The notes below the pieces were generated by a model, which was given only the letters and a program-made list of their open reading frames with translations, ran no database searches and was not told the DNA's origin. The position numbers were made by a program, and so were the translations under genes. Positions 58,812 through 64,000 of a stretch of 64,000 nt of DNA are shown here, in pieces. The first letter of the stretch is position 1. Every line of letters begins with the position of its first letter. The stretch comes from Harmothoe impar (Eukaryota; Annelida; Polychaeta; Phyllodocida; Polynoidae): the NCBI GenBank assembly GCA_947462335.1, contig OX381713.1, positions 22,312,381 to 22,376,380 of the forward strand, read 5' to 3'.

Positions 58812-61703
58812 CTATCCGGACTCCGAGTCGTCTTTAGGACTCGACTGGGCCGCAGCCTCCTCCTCATCAGAGTCTGACTCAGCTTCCGCCAGCGTCAGCT
58901 CCTGGAGCCAGAGCTCGATTTGAGCACGAGTCCCATCCCATTCGTGCATCTCGTGCGCGAAACAGTCTCTGAACCTCCGACGTTCGTGGTCCAGTTTTTC
59001 CTCGGCGTTCTTGACTGCCAGCTTCTGCTTTTTCCTTTCGGACTTAGCAGCAACTCGCTCAGTCCGAGCATTTTCACGCTCCTCCTGAACCGACTCCGTG
59101 GCCGCTGCTTTCTGAGTAGCGACTTCACTCCGGTGGAGATGATGCACTGTATCCAGCGACAACATCGCCACCTCCTGACTTAAGTCAGAAAGCAATCGAT
59201 GGAAGTTATCCTGCCACCGATTCATGGCCTCCTGTCCGGCTTCGTAGGACTTGAAGTCGGCGGGAGGAAACGAGGGCGGGCCCCGTAGTCGTAAGACATG
59301 GTGCCCCTCCGGAGCCTCCTGTGGGGGATCCGGAGTCTGTTTTGGCTTCGGCTTTTGCTTCACCGAAGCCTTGTCCTTCCCGGTCTGGGTGAGAGTTTGT
59401 GACTCCCCACCCGGAACCAAATCCAGATTGGGGAATTCGTCAGTGAACGCCCCTCCCGTACTGGAGTTCGGATCCTCCGGAGTTGGCCGAGGTGGCTTGC
59501 CCGGGGGGCCCGACTTCCAGTCAGTCTTGCGAGAGGTAAATGCCGGTCCTTGGTACCCCGGATCTGCCTTCTCCATAACAGACGGCCTTTCGTCCGTTTT
59601 CTGTTTCTTCGGGTCGGTTGGCTCCGAGGATCCGTCGGATTTTCTCGGAGCTCGCCGCTTCCGCGTACTGGTACGCTGCTGATACTCTTCGAATTCATCG
59701 TAGAGTTCGCCCTCCGGTACATGGAGATACGTGCGGTCCGGGTTTACTTTGTAGAACACCCGCACCTTGCCTTTCTCGTTGGTGCCAAAATCCACCTCGA
59801 GATTGTCATTCTTGTCTACCGTGGTCCCGAAATGGGAGTAGACCTCTGCGTGAGCGGCTTGAATTCGTTCCGCTGCGGTCTCCATAGCCAAGCCATGGAA
59901 CTTGGCAAGGTGTCGAATGATATCTGCTCTGGTGTAGAACAGACCCCCATTCGGACAACCCTTGCTGCCCTTCGAACCCACACTCAGGCAGTCATATCGC
60001 ATGAGATGACGTACATGAAAGCGGGTCAGATGTCTGGCATACCGAACCTTGGTAGGCCAAGTTCGGGGTTTCTCCAGGGTCTCGTCGATGTCCTGACAAG
60101 CTTTGAATGGGCACTTACTAAATGAATGCCATCTAGACATTGCCCATGCCAATTTTGCCTTCTGAAGGAGCGAATGGTACTTGGTGCTACCTTTCCGGAC
60201 CTTCTCCAGCAATTCGAAGTGGTACAGCTGTACCGACTTGCCTAAAGGATCAGTTTTGATCCATTCTTCGTCGTCGGAGAGACCGTCGGGCCCCACCTCC
60301 TCCGGAAGCTTGGATGACCGCTTATCTTTAATACAGTCATCTATACACATGGGTTTAAAGAACTGAAACCCACTAGCGGCATTGGCTCGGAGAGCATTCC
60401 GGACCAATAGCTGCAGTTCGTTGTCGGCGATTGTGTTTTTGTCCAATCCCTTCAGAACTACATCCACCTCCTCCGGGGACTGACCCGCGTCCAGAGATGT
60501 TAACCGAATGGTCTCTCGTAGGTGTTGATGCCTACGACTGGCCTTCTCCATCCTACTAGTGTCAGCAGTTCTAGTAGCAGCTGTGCTCTGTTGGGCAATC
60601 TCGTCCTCCAGAGTATCATTGAGAATAGACTCGTTAGTCTTTTTCTCCATATTCCGGGCCAGCCTCATGGCTGGCGTCAGATGTCGCCTTTTCTCCTTCC
60701 GACTATGCACGACCTTGAATTCTTCTGCGGTTTGCAGGTCGTATTCAAGGGCCGCGAGTAGTTCGGGGCGCCCTTCAGTCTCAGCAACCAAGCGAGCGTT
60801 AGCAGCCTGGTCTTTGAAACCTTCCATTGCAGCCGTTACGTGGGCCGGGAACCAGGTCGGGAACCGGTCGGACAGAATGTCCAGCCCCCGGAAGGTTCTC
60901 ATCTGGACCAAGTCAAATGACCTGATCTCATCCTTGCTCATCTGTGCGATGATGGCTCCTCGTAGCAGGGATGGGACGTCGGCGTCCTCTTTATCCCATA
61001 CTTCATGTTGGACTGGGGGGATTACTGGTACCCCCGATCCACCCGGACCACCGCCTGCGGCTTGGTCCAGCTTGCCGGCCTCATCAGAAGTATCCATAGT
61101 GGATGGCTCCAGACGGGGCTCGGTTTGCTGCCGAGGAGTCTCCACTCGGACGGGGGCTGCTCCTTGAGGAGGCGTCTCCACCCGAACGGGGACTTCTTTT
61201 CTTTGCCCCACTGGAGCAGGTAGCTGGAAGGTGATGCCGGACAGCACCTCCTGCACAACTCGGACTGTTTCCTCAGCTGCGGATGATGCATCCATAGCCT
61301 CCTCAGTCCTAGTGTCGGACAGGTGAGTTGTCGTTTTCGGACGAGCTCCCCCGTGCCCGGACGTACCAGCCATGGCTGCGGCCGTAGCGGCCACTGCAGA
61401 GCTGTTATCCAACCCTCGCGAGAAGGACAACACATCCACGGCTGAAGTCGGAGCAGCTGACGTTCCAACTGCTTTCCCAGCATCCTTCTCCTTGCTAGGG
61501 ATCGGGATGTTTGACTTAGGAGGGACCGGAGTCTTGACAGCCTGACTGCTGCCGGACGTCTGTCCCTTCTTCTTCAGATCCTTAGCTGGTTGCTTCGGAT
61601 CAGCTTTCTTTTGTTCCTTTGGCACCTTTGGAGTCGGAGCCTTGGGAGTGACCGTCTTCGGATCTTTGGTTACCGTGGCAGTGGCAACCTTCGGATCCGC
61701 TTT
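58812..61703 (-). CDS. Large retroelement ORF downstream of integrase (C2H2-like fingers, coiled coil)
   Basis: The frame opens after a TAA (61704-61706) and runs about 963 codons. The first in-frame ATG is only at 61373, while the 330 bases before it read as Lys/Pro/Ser-rich protein, so expression by -1 frameshift from the ORF at 61670-62176 is likely; otherwise 61373 starts it. Visible: a low-complexity N-terminal third, a helical middle (around HSRKEKRRHLTPAMRLARNM), two C2H2-like fingers (CPFKACQ...RHLTRFH and YDCLSVG...CPNGG...RHLAKFHG), a Pro-rich linker, a coiled coil (about 120 residues before the end) and an acidic tail. No CCHC knuckle, signal peptide or membrane span, so it is not an envelope protein. 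It could be a displaced capsid protein or a novel accessory protein; function unknown. Confidence 0.75.
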   Translation of the reverse strand, partial: KADPKVATATVTKDPKTVTPKAPTPKVPKEQKKADPKQPAKDLKKKGQTSGSSQAVKTPVPPKSNIPIPSKEKDAGKAVGTSAAPTSAVDVLSFSRGLDNSSAVAATAAAMAGTSGHGGARPKTTTHLSDTRTEEAMDASSAAEETVRVVQEVLSGITFQLPAPVGQRKEVPVRVETPPQGAAPVRVETPRQQTEPRLEPSTMDTSDEAGKLDQAAGGGPGGSGVPVIPPVQHEVWDKEDADVPSLLRGAIIAQMSKDEIRSFDLVQMRTFRGLDILSDRFPTWFPAHVTAAMEGFKDQAANARLVAETEGRPELLAALEYDLQTAEEFKVVHSRKEKRRHLTPAMRLARNMEKKTNESILNDTLEDEIAQQSTAATRTADTSRMEKASRRHQHLRETIRLTSLDAGQSPEEVDVVLKGLDKNTIADNELQLLVRNALRANAASGFQFFKPMCIDDCIKDKRSSKLPEEVGPDGLSDDEEWIKTDPLGKSVQLYHFELLEKVRKGSTKYHSLLQKAKLAWAMSRWHSFSKCPFKACQDIDETLEKPRTWPTKVRYARHLTRFHVRHLMRYDCLSVGSKGSKGCPNGGLFYTRADIIRHLAKFHGLAMETAAERIQAAHAEVYSHFGTTVDKNDNLEVDFGTNEKGKVRVFYKVNPDRTYLHVPEGELYDEFEEYQQRTSTRKRRAPRKSDGSSEPTDPKKQKTDERPSVMEKADPGYQGPAFTSRKTDWKSGPPGKPPRPTPEDPNSSTGGAFTDEFPNLDLVPGGESQTLTQTGKDKASVKQKPKPKQTPDPPQEAPEGHHVLRLRGPPSFPPADFKSYEAGQEAMNRWQDNFHRLLSDLSQEVAMLSLDTVHHLHRSEVATQKAAATESVQEERENARTERVAAKSERKKQKLAVKNAEEKLDHERRRFRDCFAHEMHEWDGTRAQIELWLQELTLAEAESDSDEEEAAAQSSPKDDSESG

Positions 61704-62176
61704 TTAGGCTCATCCTTCACCAGAGGCTTCTTTCCAACACCTGCGTGTTTGAGAGCCTTGGTACTAACCTTGCCATCGGCCGACTTGGACCGATCTCGGG
61801 TAGCACCCTTGCCACCGCGCGTCCTCGGACGTGCAGTGTCGGAGTCGCTGTCACCTCCCATAGACAGTTTCCTAGTAACTGTCTTCTTGAGACTCGGCGA
61901 AATACTTAGACTGCACATCCGAGAGAGATGTCCAGTCGACTCGGAGGGGTTCGATTCTACTGCACTGTAGGCGATCCCTCGCAACATTCCGGAGTCCTCG
62001 CTGTCGGGTGACGGAGACTTCCGAATCGGTGACACGGCCGGATCCACTCGTAGTTCCGACAGAGTCTGACTGAGCTCATCACCACTGTGGCTCTGAGCGT
62101 CCATGTGCTCCTCGGTGGCGGATGCCACCTCGGAGTGACCGGAGAGTTCGGACTGGCGGAGCTGCTGCTCGGCCAT
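61670..62176 (-). CDS. Small retroelement ORF overlapping the large one (-1 frame)
   Basis: 168 codons from an ATG in strong context (A at -3, G at +4) to TAA. The protein is Ser/Asp-rich then basic (SPIRKSPSPDSEDSG, RTRGGKGATRDRSK), with a KKRIRR stretch near its end. It overlaps the open part of the next frame (-1) by about 34 bases, and the overlap begins at CCT-AAA-AAG, an AAA-AAG pair able to slip backwards by one, though the base before it is T rather than A. Whether this is programmed or a damaged single ORF cannot be told from one copy. Confidence 0.6.
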   Translation of the reverse strand: MAEQQLRQSELSGHSEVASATEEHMDAQSHSGDELSQTLSELRVDPAVSPIRKSPSPDSEDSGMLRGIAYSAVESNPSESTGHLSRMCSLSISPSLKKTVTRKLSMGGDSDSDTARPRTRGGKGATRDRSKSADGKVSTKALKHAGVGKKPLVKDEPKKRIRRLPLPR

Positions 62177-62229
62177 CCTCACTTCTTGCAAGTGTCTTAC
62201 GACGGGAGTTTGACGGGGAAACACTTAGT

Positions 62230-62590
62230 TCCCCGTCTCCCTCTTTGTCTTAGACGGACCAGGAAAGAGTACTCACAGTTCCTACTCTTTTTATCACTCT
62301 TCTACTCTTCTAGTTGCCCAAAGACGCCGACTTCTCCGCTGCTGCCACACGCACGATTGATCCGGGCGAGCCCCAAAATCAATATGGCGTTCCCTCGCTT
62401 TTGTTTTTAAAACAAAGCGCATGCGCAGCGTCTCGCGCGATTGGACGCGATCCCGTTACCCGGTGTGACCCAATTATCGATTAATCAGGTCACGACCTTT
62501 CCCGCCCGCAGCTCGGGCTCGGGGGATCACACTGCCACGTAGGCGGCTCGCAAAAGTCAAAATATACTTCGAATAAAGAGTTCATCAGGA
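62230..62590 (-). promoter_or_regulatory. CpG-rich promoter-like spacer between integrase and the 3' ORFs
   Basis: Read on the minus strand this GC-rich stretch has CCAATCGCGCG, then TGCGCATGCGC (NRF1-type, about 62408-62418), an AT-rich TTTTAAAAACAAAAG, and then CGCCATATTG (YY1-type, about 62380-62390), all ahead of the ATG at 62176. This looks like an internal TATA-poor promoter giving the 3' ORFs their own transcript. Motif evidence only. Confidence 0.4.
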
Positions 62591-62759
62591 GTATTAGTGG
62601 ATTAATATGGGAAATCGAAGATTACCCCACCGGATTATCCGTCCACCACCCTCGGGGAGCACTCCAATATTCTTTTCTATTCGACTCTGAGCGCCCCTGT
62701 TGGTAGCACACATATAACATATAAAACACCACAGGACACCACACTCGTTGTGTAACAAG

Positions 62760-64000
62760 CTAGGTTACCGCCCCTCTGGCCACCAGCCTTGGGCTTCGCC
62801 GAACGGGTTTCCCGTTCACCTCTCGTAACCTGGCCGAAGGACTCTCGTTCTTAACTAAAATTCTAGCCTTGATTTTAGTTTTCCGGGCCCTTCTTCCTTC
62901 GCCTGCCGAGACTTTCTTTTTCACGGTCTTCTGAGGTTTCTTTCGTACCACTCTCTTAGGGGTATCCGCTGACACCCCTTCCAAAGGTACAAATTTCGCC
63001 TCCGAAGTTCCCTCCTCCACCTCCGTTTCCGGGGTGAGCTCCCTTCCAGCCCAAGCACGCAACCGAGCCACATGGCTCGTCCGGATGCGCCCTGCTTCGG
63101 ACTGAATCAACACAGTCGTCTGACTGATACATTTAACCACGGTGTGTGGTCCATCCCAGTTATTCGCCAGCTTGACGTTGCAGAGCGGTTCGTGTAGGCG
63201 GATTACTCTATCCCCCACCACGAAACGTCGCAACTTCAATCCGGTGTCATAACCTACCTTCTGCCAATTCGCAGCTTTGAGCAAATGAGCCCTAACTGTT
63301 TCGTAGGCAAATTTGAACCTCTCTCGTAGAGATTCTACAAATAGCACCGTACATGGTGCTTCTGGACTGATCCCTACCACCCCGAATACTAAATCCGCCG
63401 GCATGATCAAGTCCTCTCCGAACACCAAGAGGTTTGGTGTGCAATTAGTCGAAGTGTGGACCGTATTGTTATACGCATGTACCACAAATTCGCACTGATC
63501 ATCCCAATCATCCATATGGGAGTTCACTAATGGCTTCAAAACCTGGATCAAGGTCCGATTGAACCGCTCCACCTGCCCGTCGGACTGTGGTCGGTACGGA
63601 TTGGTCCGAGTCTTGCATATAGCCAACTGATGACACATAGCTGCCCAAAGTTTGGACTCAAACTCTCTCCCTTGATCGCTATGTAACATCAAGGGAGCCC
63701 CCAGATGGAGGATCCACCCCTTCACCAGTGCTTCCGCACAAGTAGCAGCAGTGTGATCCTCTAGTGGGTACACTCGGGTGTATTTGGTATAGTAGTCCGA
63801 GACTACCATCATACACGTATTACCCTTCGGAGTGGGTTTCACTCCGCTGATAATATCCACGGCTATTCGAGCAAATCTCACCCCGAATAGCTCCTGCTGC
63901 AGTGGCAATTTCCCTAGTCCAGGACCAGGCTTGCCTAAACAACATGCCGGACATGTCTCTATCCACCTCAAAAGGTCGCCAGACATTCCGGGCCAGTAAT
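62760..64000 (-). CDS. Gypsy-like pol, integrase end (5' truncated by the window edge)
   Basis: The frame is open to the right edge; YWPG precedes the methionine at 63986, so this is the C-terminal part of pol. Seen: the second half of the HHCC zinc finger (WIETCPACC), the catalytic core with D (AVDIIS, residue 44 counted from that methionine), D (LHSDQG, 104) and E (SDGQVERFN, 140), i.e. D-59-D-35-E, and a C-terminal module with VGDRVIRLHE and a GPHTVV core, then a very basic tail. The reaction is insertion of element cDNA into the host genome. No stop or frameshift is visible here, so the element may be recent. RNase H and reverse transcriptase should lie beyond 64000. Confidence 0.92.
   Translation of the reverse strand, partial: YWPGMSGDLLRWIETCPACCLGKPGPGLGKLPLQQELFGVRFARIAVDIISGVKPTPKGNTCMMVVSDYYTKYTRVYPLEDHTAATCAEALVKGWILHLGAPLMLHSDQGREFESKLWAAMCHQLAICKTRTNPYRPQSDGQVERFNRTLIQVLKPLVNSHMDDWDDQCEFVVHAYNNTVHTSTNCTPNLLVFGEDLIMPADLVFGVVGISPEAPCTVLFVESLRERFKFAYETVRAHLLKAANWQKVGYDTGLKLRRFVVGDRVIRLHEPLCNVKLANNWDGPHTVVKCISQTTVLIQSEAGRIRTSHVARLRAWAGRELTPETEVEEGTSEAKFVPLEGVSADTPKRVVRKKPQKTVKKKVSAGEGRRARKTKIKARILVKNESPSARLREVNGKPVRRSPRLVARGAVT

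Noticed and set aside
58920..61223. Plus-strand ORFs of 80-200 codons opposite the large retroelement ORF
   Set aside because: Shadow frames of a long GC-rich coding region on the minus strand; no recognisable composition or start context.

Overview
The window is animal (invertebrate metazoan) nuclear DNA. It has intron-rich genes with GT-AG junctions that can be phased by eye, an AT-rich background, and very many small inverted-repeat transposons, minisatellites and retroelement remnants. A basal chordate such as a lancelet is my best guess, from the gene families and intron style. Nothing in the sequence proves the species.

Layout. 1-2730: no recognisable gene; a short minisatellite and repeat-like DNA. 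2732-11150 (block A) and 17432-24826 (block B): two copies of one segmental duplication. Each carries a complete 8-exon gene for a SABATH-type (Methyltransf_7, plant salicylate/jasmonate carboxyl methyltransferase-like) enzyme on the + strand, 357 codons plus stop, with all exon phases matching. The copies differ mainly by transposon insertions, so several insertions can be read as filled versus empty sites. Each block also ends with a fossil exon of a sodium/glucose cotransporter. 11090-17430, between the blocks: nested inverted-repeat elements, tRNA-like SINEs, a 45-bp minisatellite and a broken gag-like ORF cut off at the block B breakpoint. 25080-25830: dead non-LTR reverse transcriptase.

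27651-49205, minus strand: a complete 15-exon SLC5 (SGLT-like) cotransporter, 677 residues. Its 11.5-kb fifth intron contains a second complete gene on the same strand, a 3-exon GNAT N-acetyltransferase resembling NAT16/histidine N-acetyltransferase (335 residues). The acceptor and first ~57 bases of cotransporter exon 12 have been amplified into a tandem array in the preceding intron. 52154-56767, minus strand: the 3' half (pore, M3, S2, M4) of a divergent ionotropic glutamate receptor.

57530-64000, minus strand: the 3' part of a Ty3/gypsy-like LTR element. The order is unusual: integrase first, then a CpG-rich promoter-like spacer, then a 168-codon ORF overlapping (-1 frame) a ~960-codon ORF with C2H2-like fingers and a coiled coil, then a polypurine tract and a probable LTR. 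The 5' part of pol and the 5' LTR are beyond the right edge.

The resident genes (small-molecule methyltransferases, an acetyltransferase, a Na+-coupled solute transporter, a glutamate-receptor-like channel) do not form an obvious pathway. The nested acetyltransferase/transporter pair could be co-expressed, but that is inference.
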